Below, piece by piece: positions 1 through 8,502 of a DNA stretch of 64,000 nucleotides. The notes under the pieces are model-generated. The model worked only from the letters and a program-made list of their open reading frames with translations. It was not told the DNA's origin and did not search any database. The position numbers were made by a program, and so were the translations under genes. The stretch is from WTJD01 sp964225175 (GTDB lineage Bacteria > Pseudomonadota > Gammaproteobacteria > Xanthomonadales > SZUA-36): positions 48,768-112,767 of the forward strand of contig CAXQNK010000042.1 in assembly GCA_964225175.1 (NCBI GenBank). The letters are read 5' to 3'. Position 1 is the stretch's first letter, and each line of letters begins with the position of its first letter.

Positions 1-2
1 AC

Positions 3-1067
3 GAAGCGCCCGAGGCATGGCTGGAAGACGATGGAAAACATTGGGGCAAAGCCTTGCGCATCGCAACGCGCGTTGCCATCAAGGGCAGCGATGTATACAT
101 CGACCTGACGGGTTCATCAGAACAGGTGCCTACCGGATTCAACTGCCCGTTCGAGGGCAGCGTGCTGCCAACGGCCAATTTCTCGATTCGAAGTCTGCTG
201 CTCGATGAAGCGGGCATCGGGCGGAATGTGCCGCAAAACGATGGCGTGTTCAGGCCCGTGCATGTCATCGCACCACAGGGCAGCATCTTCAATCCCACAC
301 CGCCGCGCGGCTGTGAGGCACGTTTCACACAGATCAACCGGATTCCGGACCAGGTCATGCAGGCCCTCGCTGACGTTCTTCCCGAGCAGGTGACCGCCGG
401 GAACTCCGCCAATGTTTCGTGCTTCGCGTACTCGGGTGAGAGCCCAAGCCAGGGTGATGATTATTGGGTCAATGTGGAAGTCAACGAAGGCGCTTATGGC
501 GCCTGCATGGGTCAGGACGGACTCGACGCCATCGACAATCTCATGGCGAACACGAGAAACAACCCCATCGAGGAAATGGAGCTCAGCGCACCGATGCTGT
601 GTGAGCGCTATGAACTGCGGGACGAGGCCCCCGCAGCCGGAAAATGGCGGGGCGGCCTCGGCGCCATCAAGCGGTGGCGTTTTCTTGCCAATACCCGCGC
701 CAGTTCGACGGGAGACAACCGCAGTGGAGATGCACCCCGTGGCCTGCACGGCGGGCATCCGGGCTGTGGCGGTGCGATCATTCAGAACCCCGGCTCAGCA
801 GCTGAGCAATCGCTGCCGGCGAAAATTTCCAACCATGAATTCAAGGCCAATGATCGGCTGGAAATACGAATGGTCTGCGGCGCTGGTTATGGGAACCCCC
901 TGGAACGCGACCCAGCGGCCGTTGTGTGCGATCTCCGGGACGGTCACCTGAGCGTGGCCGAGGCAGAGCGGGATTACGGCGTTGTCCTCGCTGAAGACGG
1001 CTTATCAGCCGACCTAACTGCCACCTTGAGATGTCGATCAGAGCGCTCTGGGGAGAAGCGCGAATGA
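3..1067 (+). CDS. Hydantoinase B/oxoprolinase family protein, 3' part
   Basis: The frame is already open at the left edge, so the beginning of the gene lies outside the window and about 354 C-terminal residues are visible. The first internal start (TTG at 54) is not the real one. The segment DLTGSSEQVPTGFNCPF near residues 37-53 is the typical (D/S)FTGS...G..N motif of the HyuB/OplahB family, and further on a pyroglutamase-like GGLGAIKRWRF and AGYGNPLERDP can be read. Family members are the B subunits of ATP-dependent N-methylhydantoinase, 5-oxoprolinase or acetone/acetophenone carboxylase and work with an A subunit, which would be expected upstream. The stop overlaps the next start (ATGA), so this is the upstream part of a coupled operon. 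Family assignment is firm; the substrate is not readable. Confidence 0.85.
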   Translation, partial: EAPEAWLEDDGKHWGKALRIATRVAIKGSDVYIDLTGSSEQVPTGFNCPFEGSVLPTANFSIRSLLLDEAGIGRNVPQNDGVFRPVHVIAPQGSIFNPTPPRGCEARFTQINRIPDQVMQALADVLPEQVTAGNSANVSCFAYSGESPSQGDDYWVNVEVNEGAYGACMGQDGLDAIDNLMANTRNNPIEEMELSAPMLCERYELRDEAPAAGKWRGGLGAIKRWRFLANTRASSTGDNRSGDAPRGLHGGHPGCGGAIIQNPGSAAEQSLPAKISNHEFKANDRLEIRMVCGAGYGNPLERDPAAVVCDLRDGHLSVAEAERDYGVVLAEDGLSADLTATLRCRSERSGEKRE

Positions 1068-2419
1068 ACCCGAGCAAGCAAGCCGCCCACGCCGGATCCA
1101 GCGGCACATCTCCAGGCCAGGGCATGGCTTGGTACACCGTGGGCGTCCTGACCCTGGCCTACCTGTTTTCTTACATTGACCGCCAGATCCTCAGCCTGAT
1201 GGTGGGGCCGATCAAGCGCGACCTGATGCTTACCGACACGCAGTTCAGCCTGCTTCACGGCCTCGCTTTCGCGATTTTCTATACCTTGTTGGGTATTCCG
1301 ATAGCCCGACTGGCTGACAATCACAACCGCCGAAAACTGATCGCGATTGGCGTTGCGCTCTGGAGCCTGGCCACGGCTGCCGGCGGGCTGGCCAGAAATT
1401 TCGGCCAGTTGTTCATGGCCAGAATCGCCGTCGGTGTCGGGGAAGCCGCGCTCTCACCCGCAGCCTATTCCTTGCTGGCGGACCGCTTTCCGCGTGAGCA
1501 ACTGGGTCGCGCGATCGGAGTCTACTCTAGCGGCGTATTCATCGGGATTGGCCTGTCTTTCATCATCGGCGGCGTTCTGGTGGCGGGCCTGGAAGCCTCT
1601 GGTGGGCTCGCAGTACCCGGACTGGGGACGCTGAGCTCCTGGCAGGCCACCTTCATGATTGTCGGTTTTCCCGGACTCCTGGTCGCCCTGCTGGTCATGA
1701 CAATTTCTGAACCGGATCGCGTGCACATGGGCGGAGGGCGTGCAGATCAGCGGCTCAGTACAGGGCAAATCGTTCGCTGGATCAAAACCCATCGGCGACT
1801 GTACCTGGCGCACTTCACAGGTTTCGCCATGTTGACCCTGTTGTTCAACGCCATCATGGCCTGGGCCCCGGAAATGTTCATCCGCATCCACGGCATCGAC
1901 CGGGGCATCATCGGCATTCAGCTGGGCCTGCTGGCAGCCATCTTTGGCGGGCTGGGAATCGTCAGCGGAGGCGTGTTCAGTGACTGGCTGTCTCGTCGCG
2001 GAAACGAAACAGCACCCATGACGGCCGCATTGGTGGGATGCATTCTGCTCACGCCCTGCGCCGTAGCGGCACCGCTGTTGGCAAACCCGCAGGCAGCCCT
2101 ATGGATGTTTGCTCCACTGCTGTTTTTTGTCAGTTTCCCCTTTGGGCCCGCCGCCTCCAGCCTGCAGCTCGTTACACCGGCACGCATGCGCGCGCAAGTC
2201 TCGGCGCTGTACCTGTTCATCGTGAACCTCACCGGCATCGGGTTTGGCGGCACGGCCACGGCGCTTTTAACCGATTACGTATTTCGTGATCCGATGAAAC
2301 TGCACCAGGCCATGGCTGCCATCGCCTTGCTGGGCGGTTGTCTTGCCATCCTCTTCATCGCTTGGTCACTTGGTGCATTCCGGACAGCCCAGCGATCGCT
2401 GCTGGAGCAGACGGAATGA
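1064..2419 (+). CDS. MFS transporter, spinster-like
   Basis: A 451-residue inner-membrane carrier with about 12 predicted membrane segments. Near the N terminus SYIDRQILSLMVGPIKRDL is typical of spinster-type MFS proteins, followed by the loop 2-3 signature ARLADNHNRRKLIAIG. The ATG at 1064 overlaps the preceding stop as ATGA; an in-frame ATG at 1031 would overlap the upstream gene by 37 bases and is less likely. Bacterial relatives are often annotated as carriers of organic anions or aromatic acids, but the substrate cannot be deduced. Being coupled on both sides to catabolic genes suggests that it imports the compound this operon degrades or exports a product. Confidence 0.85.
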   Translation: MNPSKQAAHAGSSGTSPGQGMAWYTVGVLTLAYLFSYIDRQILSLMVGPIKRDLMLTDTQFSLLHGLAFAIFYTLLGIPIARLADNHNRRKLIAIGVALWSLATAAGGLARNFGQLFMARIAVGVGEAALSPAAYSLLADRFPREQLGRAIGVYSSGVFIGIGLSFIIGGVLVAGLEASGGLAVPGLGTLSSWQATFMIVGFPGLLVALLVMTISEPDRVHMGGGRADQRLSTGQIVRWIKTHRRLYLAHFTGFAMLTLLFNAIMAWAPEMFIRIHGIDRGIIGIQLGLLAAIFGGLGIVSGGVFSDWLSRRGNETAPMTAALVGCILLTPCAVAAPLLANPQAALWMFAPLLFFVSFPFGPAASSLQLVTPARMRAQVSALYLFIVNLTGIGFGGTATALLTDYVFRDPMKLHQAMAAIALLGGCLAILFIAWSLGAFRTAQRSLLEQTE

Positions 2420-3177
2420 GACTCCCGCTCGATCATGTCGGGATTTATGGATCGGATATCCATGCCCTTCGTCGTGCCTTCATACGCCTGGGTTTTAAAG
2501 TGAGCGAACCCGTCAAATTGCAGGCTGGCACGGGGGACCAGGAAGGGGAGCAGCTGAGTGCCCACATCATGTTCCCGAACAGCTACATCGAGCTGACCTC
2601 CCTGCGCCAGGGCCCGGAGGGACATCATCTGGCCGCCTTCGCCAACCAGGTCGATGCGGTGCGGATTCTCGTGCTGGCCTGCGAGGATGCGAACGCCGAG
2701 CGCCATCGCCTTGTGAGCGCAGGCCTCAGGGTCAGCCCGGTCTTCGATGCATCAAGGCCACTGGAACACAAGGCAGGCCTTGAGGCACATTTCCGTTGGT
2801 TCAGCCTCCAGTCGCCGGCTCTGCGAGGCACGCTGACTGCCTGGGTCGAACATCGCAGTCGAGCTGATGTGTTCCATCCCTCGCTGACGGCGCACCCCAA
2901 TTCCGCAACCGGAATATTCGGCCTGAAGACACCACACTCTGAATGGCCGGAACCGCTTATGGGGGCTCAGTCAGGAACCGATCTGGAACTTCGGCCTGAC
3001 TCGGGATCGGATGTTTCGATCACTGGATTGACGATCGGCGTGAAGCGAATGGCAGATTGCACCGCGGTGCTTGAACATAACGGCGTCGCCTGGCAAAAAC
3101 CGCGCTCGACGGTGCGGATCGAGACGCCCCCAATTCCCGGCATGTCACTGGAGTTCAGTGAATGGACGCCGTCATGA
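2416..3177 (+). CDS. VOC family protein, glyoxalase-like
   Basis: A 253-residue cytoplasmic protein beginning MRLPLDHVGIYGSD, the opening beta strand and metal-ligand histidine of a vicinal oxygen chelate domain. The pattern matches the two-module glyoxalase-like domain (glyoxalase_3 type), with a second weaker module from about residue 180 (SDVSITGLTIGVKRMADCTAVLEHNG when read in parts). These proteins can be isomerases, lyases, dioxygenases or ligand binders, so no reaction is proposed. The ATG at 2416 overlaps the upstream stop by four bases (ATGA). An in-frame start at 2338 exists inside the upstream gene and is rejected. Confidence 0.75.
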   Translation: MRLPLDHVGIYGSDIHALRRAFIRLGFKVSEPVKLQAGTGDQEGEQLSAHIMFPNSYIELTSLRQGPEGHHLAAFANQVDAVRILVLACEDANAERHRLVSAGLRVSPVFDASRPLEHKAGLEAHFRWFSLQSPALRGTLTAWVEHRSRADVFHPSLTAHPNSATGIFGLKTPHSEWPEPLMGAQSGTDLELRPDSGSDVSITGLTIGVKRMADCTAVLEHNGVAWQKPRSTVRIETPPIPGMSLEFSEWTPS

Positions 3178-4424
3178 TCGCTTCTAAGCCGATGCAGTCC
3201 AGGCCATTTCAAGGCTGGCGCATCGTGGCCGCATCGCTCTTCTCCCAGGCCATCCAGGCCGGGATACTCATTTATGCTTTCGGCACCATCGCGCTCGCCG
3301 TGGAACTGGAGTTCGAGGTGTCGCGGGCCGAGGTCATGATGTCGGCAACCGCGCTCTCGCTGGTGACCAACATCATCTCGCCCTTTATTGGCCGACTCGT
3401 CGACACACGCTCAGTACGTCAATTGATGTTATTCGCCCTGGGCGCGCTGGTCGCCGGCCTGTTTGCACTGAGCTCCACGCAACAACTTTGGCAGGTCTGG
3501 CTGATTTTTGGCACCCTGATGCCCGTCGCCAACGTTCTGCTCGGCCAGATGGCAAATACCGCCCTGATTTCACGCTGGTTCGTACGCTTCAGGGGCCGTG
3601 CCATGGGAATTGCTGCTGTGGGCACCTCCGTGGGTGGATTCATCATCCCAGTGCTTCTGACAACGTTAATCGAGGATTACGGCTGGCGACTGGCGCTCAT
3701 GTTACTCGCCGTGGGGACCTTTCTCTGCATGGCGCCTGTGTTGTACTGGATGATCATCAATAACCCGGCCGACATTGGACAGAACCCGGATGGCGCACAG
3801 CAACCCGCGTTGTCGCCTGCACCCGAGGCAGAGAGAAACGTGCTTCTGGGCGTCATGAAAGAGCGGGCCTTCTGGTGCCAGACCGTGGCCATTGGTGTCT
3901 CACTCTTCGTCTACCTCGGTTTCCTGGCCAATCTCTATCCTCACGCCATTTCGGTCGGCATTCCCACGCACCATGCTGCCGCGCTGCTCTCCATTGTGGC
4001 GATCTGCGCCATTGCCGGAAAACTGACTTTTGGATTGGTTGCTGACTACCTCGATCTGCGCATTACCCTGCTGACTTCATTCCTTTTGATCATCCTTGGC
4101 GCCCTGACGCTGGGCAACGCAAACACCTACGCCGGCATTTCGAGCGGCGCGGTGCTGTTCGGCTTGGCCGCCGGCGGCTTGTTACCCGTCTGGGGCACGA
4201 TGGTAGCTCGGAGTTTCGGCACCAGGCGTTATGGCCGTGCCCTGGGCGCCATGAATATCGCGATGGCACCAATCACCATGCTGAGCGCACCCTACGCCGG
4301 CTACCTGTTCGATCGCCATGGCTCCTATCACATCGCATTTACCTCCTACGCGGGACTGATGCTCATTGCGGCCATGAGCCTCATCCCGCTGCGGTTTCCG
4401 AAACTCACAGAGGTTGATGGGTGA
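3174..4424 (+). CDS. MFS transporter, monocarboxylate/oxalate-formate-like
   Basis: A 416-residue carrier with 12 likely membrane spans. It begins with a short cytoplasmic tail (FQGWRIVAASLFSQAIQAG), the W-R-x-V pattern common in monocarboxylate and oxalate:formate antiporter-type MFS proteins, and has the loop motif SRWFVRFRGRAMGIAAVG. ATG 3174 overlaps the previous stop (ATGA); ATG 3162, four codons earlier, is also possible. It is the second MFS carrier of the operon and differs clearly from the first. An exchange pair (acid in, product out) would fit, but this is inference. Confidence 0.8.
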   Translation: MIASKPMQSRPFQGWRIVAASLFSQAIQAGILIYAFGTIALAVELEFEVSRAEVMMSATALSLVTNIISPFIGRLVDTRSVRQLMLFALGALVAGLFALSSTQQLWQVWLIFGTLMPVANVLLGQMANTALISRWFVRFRGRAMGIAAVGTSVGGFIIPVLLTTLIEDYGWRLALMLLAVGTFLCMAPVLYWMIINNPADIGQNPDGAQQPALSPAPEAERNVLLGVMKERAFWCQTVAIGVSLFVYLGFLANLYPHAISVGIPTHHAAALLSIVAICAIAGKLTFGLVADYLDLRITLLTSFLLIILGALTLGNANTYAGISSGAVLFGLAAGGLLPVWGTMVARSFGTRRYGRALGAMNIAMAPITMLSAPYAGYLFDRHGSYHIAFTSYAGLMLIAAMSLIPLRFPKLTEVDG

Positions 4425-6097
4425 TGCGCTGTAACTCATTCATCAGCGAGTGCCTGGCACAACGCGGCATCAAGACAGTTTTTGCGCTGGCGGGCGCGTC
4501 CTACACGCACTTGCTTGTCGAATTGCGCAATCGTGGATTCCACATTGTGTCCAGCCGTCATGAATCAGGCACGATCGGGGCAGCCGACGGCTATTCCCGC
4601 GTCTCGAATCGACCGGGAATCGCACTCATCGTTGCGGATCAGGGGCTGGCTAACGCAGTCGCAGGGCTCGCCGTCGCACAGCAGGCGGAGTCCGCCGTGC
4701 TGGTTTTTGCGACCTCGCTGAAGCTCCTTGTCGGCGCCGATCCAAAACCGGAAGTCGAATTGGCGTCGACCGTGTGCAAAGATATTTACATCGCCACTGA
4801 TGCCGGTGCGCTCTGCGACGTGTTGCCCACCGCGCTCGACGCCGCCATGCAGGTACCATCAGGGCCGACCATGCTGCTGACGCCGCCCGGCATGTTCACC
4901 GCCGACATAGAAAGGTCGGGGCCGACTGAACAGGAATCCAAACCCACACCGCTCCATCGTAAGCACGAGCTGAAAAAAGCCGCGCAATGGATGGAATCGG
5001 CACAGCACCCCATAATCATCCTGGGCCGGGGAGCGAGGCAATCGCCCCATCGCGGGGCGATCGGCTCGATGGCCCGGGAGCATGGCATACCTGTGCTGAT
5101 GAACGGCATGGGACGAGGCGTCATCGAAGAAGACCACGATCTGGGATTCAGCTGGCCCTACGCCCAGCTTGCCGCTGCGGAAGCGGACGTGGTTCTCGTG
5201 CTCGGATCGCGCTTGGGCATACGCTTCGGTCACGGGCGTCACCCTCGCTTTTCCAGGGCTGTGCGATTCATCCACGTGGACCTTAACCCCGAACATTTGA
5301 CCCAATCCCCGACCGGCAGCCTGTCCGTGCTCGCTGACCCTGGTGAGTTTTGCCGGGCGCTTGATCCATTGTTGCGCGAAAAACTTAGGGGCTGCGGCTA
5401 CCAGCGCCAATGGCTTCACGACCGGCTGGTGGCTCGTGATCAACGCGTAGCAGAATTGAAAAATTCAGAACATGAGCGCATTCACCCTGTGGCACTGCTC
5501 GAGCAGCTGGAGAAACGGCGGGCGGATGATTCCCTGCTGGTCGCGGATGGTGCCGATGCGGCCAATTGGCTGTATGCCACCGCGCGCATCAAACGTCCTG
5601 CCGGCTTCATGGAGCACTACCCCATGGGCGCGATGGGCTCTTGCACGGCCATTGCCATCGGCGCGGCCGCAGCAGAGCGCGAACGCGAAGTTCGGCAAGC
5701 ACGGCATGTGATACTGGTGACCGGTGACGGCGCATTTGGTTTCATGCCCATGGAGTTGCAAGCCGCCGCGACCGAACAACTAAAGCTGCTGGTGATCATC
5801 GTCAATGACGGAGCCTGGGGCACAGAGCGTCACGGCCAGCGCCGCGAAATCGGCTTCGAAATTAATACGGAATTGGGCCAGCTACCTTACGAAAAGATTG
5901 CAGAACTTATTGGTGCCACGGGCATTCGAATCGAATCACCGGGACAGATGGAGCACAGCCTCGACGCGGCATTCAAGGCCAAGGGTACGGTGATCGTCAA
6001 TGTGCTGATCGACTCGGAGGCTGGCAGGGAACTGAAAGAAAACCCGGATATCAGGATGATCACTTTTGATGACATCAATCCGGAAACTATGAGGTAA
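4424..6097 (+). CDS. Thiamine-diphosphate-dependent enzyme, acetolactate synthase/decarboxylase type
   Basis: A 557-residue protein with the usual three-domain order: TPP N-terminal domain, central domain, TPP C-terminal domain. The activating glutamate is E47 in SSRHESGTIGAADGYSR, and the diphosphate/metal motif begins at G434-D435-G436 (GDGAFGFMPMEL) and ends with VIIVNDGAWG. It resembles ALS-like, oxalyl-CoA decarboxylase-like and benzoylformate decarboxylase-like enzymes without a clear match to one; the ND of the metal motif differs from the NN of classical ALS. No regulatory small subunit gene follows, which argues against isoleucine/valine biosynthesis. ATG 4424 shares one base with the upstream stop (TGATG); GTG 4421 is an alternative. 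Probably it cleaves or decarboxylates a 2-oxo acid in this operon's pathway. Confidence 0.8.
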   Translation: MRCNSFISECLAQRGIKTVFALAGASYTHLLVELRNRGFHIVSSRHESGTIGAADGYSRVSNRPGIALIVADQGLANAVAGLAVAQQAESAVLVFATSLKLLVGADPKPEVELASTVCKDIYIATDAGALCDVLPTALDAAMQVPSGPTMLLTPPGMFTADIERSGPTEQESKPTPLHRKHELKKAAQWMESAQHPIIILGRGARQSPHRGAIGSMAREHGIPVLMNGMGRGVIEEDHDLGFSWPYAQLAAAEADVVLVLGSRLGIRFGHGRHPRFSRAVRFIHVDLNPEHLTQSPTGSLSVLADPGEFCRALDPLLREKLRGCGYQRQWLHDRLVARDQRVAELKNSEHERIHPVALLEQLEKRRADDSLLVADGADAANWLYATARIKRPAGFMEHYPMGAMGSCTAIAIGAAAAEREREVRQARHVILVTGDGAFGFMPMELQAAATEQLKLLVIIVNDGAWGTERHGQRREIGFEINTELGQLPYEKIAELIGATGIRIESPGQMEHSLDAAFKAKGTVIVNVLIDSEAGRELKENPDIRMITFDDINPETMR

Positions 6098-6159
6098 AAG
6101 CTCCTGGAGGGCTTCGCTAAATTTTGAACCATTGAAAGAGGAAAAGAAGAGAGGGTGAA

Positions 6160-8397
6160 ATGAATAAATTATTATCAATCAACGTGTTATCAGTCTTTGG
6201 ACTGCTTTTTTCGAGCAGCGTCATCGCCCAGGAAAGCGACTCCGGTGCGCTCGAGGAAATCATCGTGACGGCCGAAAAGCGCGAATCAACGCTGCAAGAC
6301 ACAGCCGTCTCGATCGCGGCCTATCAGGGCGACCTGCTGCAGGACCTGGACATCAACGATGTGCAGGCCTTGATACTGCAGGATCCCAGCATGTCCTTCA
6401 GCCGCGCCGGTGGCGAGGGACAAGTCTATATCCGCGGAGTGGGCTCCAATCTGCTCGGTATCGGCCAGGATTCCAGCGTAGCCATCCACCAGGATGGCGT
6501 GTACCTGGGCCGCCCGAATTTTGCCCTGTCCAATTTCCTTGATGTCGAGCGGGTCGAAGTGCTTCGGGGGCCTCAGGGCACCCTGTATGGGCGTAACGCC
6601 ACGGCGGGCGTTGTGAATGTGATTTCACGCAAACCAACCGCTGAGAATGAAGGCTACATCAATGCCTACGTGGGCAATTTCAGCCGAACCGAGCTTGAAG
6701 CCGCTTTTGGCGGCCCCATCGGTGATTCGGCCGGATTCCGGATTGCGGGACGCTTTGCCAATGACGATGGCTTCACCGACGACCTGGAGCCTGCTGGCGG
6801 CAGCGTCATCGACGATAACAGCTACTACAGCCTTCGAGGAATCCTGGATTTCAAACCTTCTGATCGCCTGAGCGCAGAGTTTATTGTTGATTACAGCGAA
6901 GCTGACGGGCACAACCGCAGTGTGCGAAGAAGGGACAATCTGCATACCAGTCAGAGACTGGGCGCACTTCCTAATCCGGACTTCGGTCAAACCCGCAATG
7001 AGCTGGCGAGCTACCAGGACTGGGAAGTTTTTGGCGCCACGCTGACGCTGGACTGGGCATTCTCTGACAACATCTCATTGGTATCGATCACGGGTTATCG
7101 TGACTTTGATGACGACTTCAGCTTCAACACCGACGGAACCGAACTGTTCGTCACCAATACCCAGTACCAGCGAGAAGCGAAACAGTTCACCCAGGAACTG
7201 CGACTTGCCTCTGACAGCGACCGCGCCCTGAACTGGTTGGTGGGCATGTTCTACATGAACGAGGACAAACGCGAGGCCCTGGGTCTTCCCGCGGTGAACT
7301 TTGGAGGCAATTTCAACATCTTCGCCAGCAACAGGACTCATGCATACGCATTCTTCGGTGAGGTGTACCTGGACCTCAGCGATCGCCTGCGCCTGGTGGG
7401 CGGACTTCGCTACAACGATGAAGAGAAAGATGATCGATCCAAGCGTGGACTGATCTTTTTCACCCCGGACAATGATCCACGCATCAGCGATCCCAATACG
7501 ATATTGCTGGGTCTCAACCTTCCGAACCCGGATGCCTTCGATTTTCCGTTTGGATCCCGCCAGACGAAAGACAGCTGGACCGACTGGACGCCCAAGGTCG
7601 GTGTCGAATTCCGTGCCAATGAAGATTTACTGGTGTACGGCACGGTCACCAAGGGCTTCAAATCGGGCGGCACCAACTCCCTGGATACCTCTCCACCATT
7701 CGACCAGGAAGAACTCTGGAGTTATGAAATGGGCGTGAAGTCCGAGCTCAATAACAAACGGCTGATTCTTAATGGCTCCCTGTTTTACTACGACTACGAT
7801 GACCTGCAGGTATCCACATTTGCCAACGGTACGACCCGCATCGAAAATGCGGCCTCGGCCGACCTGACCGGCATCGAGCTCAGCATGAGCGCCTTGCTCA
7901 GCGATGGTCTGACTCTGAACGCAGCCGCCACCTGGCTGGACTCTGAGTACAAGGACTTTGTAACCACATTCGGAAACCTGCCCGATGGCAGCGGGCCCAA
8001 TGTCGTCAACCTGTCCGGTAATCAGTTAATCAATGCACCTGATTTCAAGATCGTCGGCAACCTGCGTTACGACTGGCGGGTGGGCGGTAACCCCCTCTAC
8101 CTGTTTGGGCAGGTCACGCACCAGAGCGAGGTCTTCCATTCGCAATTCAACGAGGCGGTGATCGGCCAGGGCAGCATGACGCTTGTAGATCTGCGCGCCG
8201 GATATTCCTTCGGCACCGAGCAGGACTGGGAACTGGCAGTCCTGGTGAGGAATGCCACGGACGAGGAGTATTACCAGAATTCCGTCCGCTTCACATCCCT
8301 GAGCGACTCCGTGACCGACCCACAACGCATCGGCGCCGCACTGGGTTATCCGGGTGAGGGACGCAGCTACGGTTTACAGGTGCGCTACAGCTTCTGA
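6160..8397 (+). CDS. TonB-dependent receptor
   Basis: A 745-residue outer-membrane receptor. The signal peptide runs to about residue 23 (SSSVIAQ), and a TonB-box-like stretch EEIIVTAEKRESTLQD follows. The plug domain has VEVLRGPQGTLYGRNATAGV at about residues 129-148, and the barrel ends in the aromatic C terminus LQVRYSF. A purine-rich ribosome site (GAGGAAAAGAAGAGAGGG) precedes the ATG. The size and plug motifs resemble the FecA/sphingomonad-type receptors that take up siderophores, aromatic or other small molecules rather than SusC-type glycan receptors. It lies 62 bases after the TPP enzyme on the same strand, so it probably imports the substrate of this operon across the outer membrane. 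Confidence 0.9.
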   Translation: MNKLLSINVLSVFGLLFSSSVIAQESDSGALEEIIVTAEKRESTLQDTAVSIAAYQGDLLQDLDINDVQALILQDPSMSFSRAGGEGQVYIRGVGSNLLGIGQDSSVAIHQDGVYLGRPNFALSNFLDVERVEVLRGPQGTLYGRNATAGVVNVISRKPTAENEGYINAYVGNFSRTELEAAFGGPIGDSAGFRIAGRFANDDGFTDDLEPAGGSVIDDNSYYSLRGILDFKPSDRLSAEFIVDYSEADGHNRSVRRRDNLHTSQRLGALPNPDFGQTRNELASYQDWEVFGATLTLDWAFSDNISLVSITGYRDFDDDFSFNTDGTELFVTNTQYQREAKQFTQELRLASDSDRALNWLVGMFYMNEDKREALGLPAVNFGGNFNIFASNRTHAYAFFGEVYLDLSDRLRLVGGLRYNDEEKDDRSKRGLIFFTPDNDPRISDPNTILLGLNLPNPDAFDFPFGSRQTKDSWTDWTPKVGVEFRANEDLLVYGTVTKGFKSGGTNSLDTSPPFDQEELWSYEMGVKSELNNKRLILNGSLFYYDYDDLQVSTFANGTTRIENAASADLTGIELSMSALLSDGLTLNAAATWLDSEYKDFVTTFGNLPDGSGPNVVNLSGNQLINAPDFKIVGNLRYDWRVGGNPLYLFGQVTHQSEVFHSQFNEAVIGQGSMTLVDLRAGYSFGTEQDWELAVLVRNATDEEYYQNSVRFTSLSDSVTDPQRIGAALGYPGEGRSYGLQVRYSF

Positions 8398-8417
8398 AGC
8401 GTGGTACCGATTGGCAC

Positions 8418-8445
8418 ACCCGCGGCGGGACTTCCCGTCGCGGGT
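8418..8445 (+). terminator. GC-rich hairpin after the TonB receptor
   Basis: Bases 8418-8430 (ACCCGCGGCGGGA) pair with 8433-8445 (TCCCGTCGCGGGT) with a single G-T wobble and a two-base spacer, about 20 bases after the receptor stop. No T-run follows, so it is not a classical intrinsic terminator. It could be an RNA-processing or 3'-stabilising stem, or part of the leader of the glutamine synthetase-like gene. Confidence 0.4.
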
Positions 8446-8502
8446 CGAGGCACAAACCGTTATCCTATAGGCACACAAATTGCTGGAAAGCCAAGGTGCC
8501 CA

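Noticed and set aside
117..758. Minus-strand ORF of 213 codons
   Set aside because: It lies entirely over the hydantoinase B-like gene, which has clear family motifs; no ribosome site or homology is visible.
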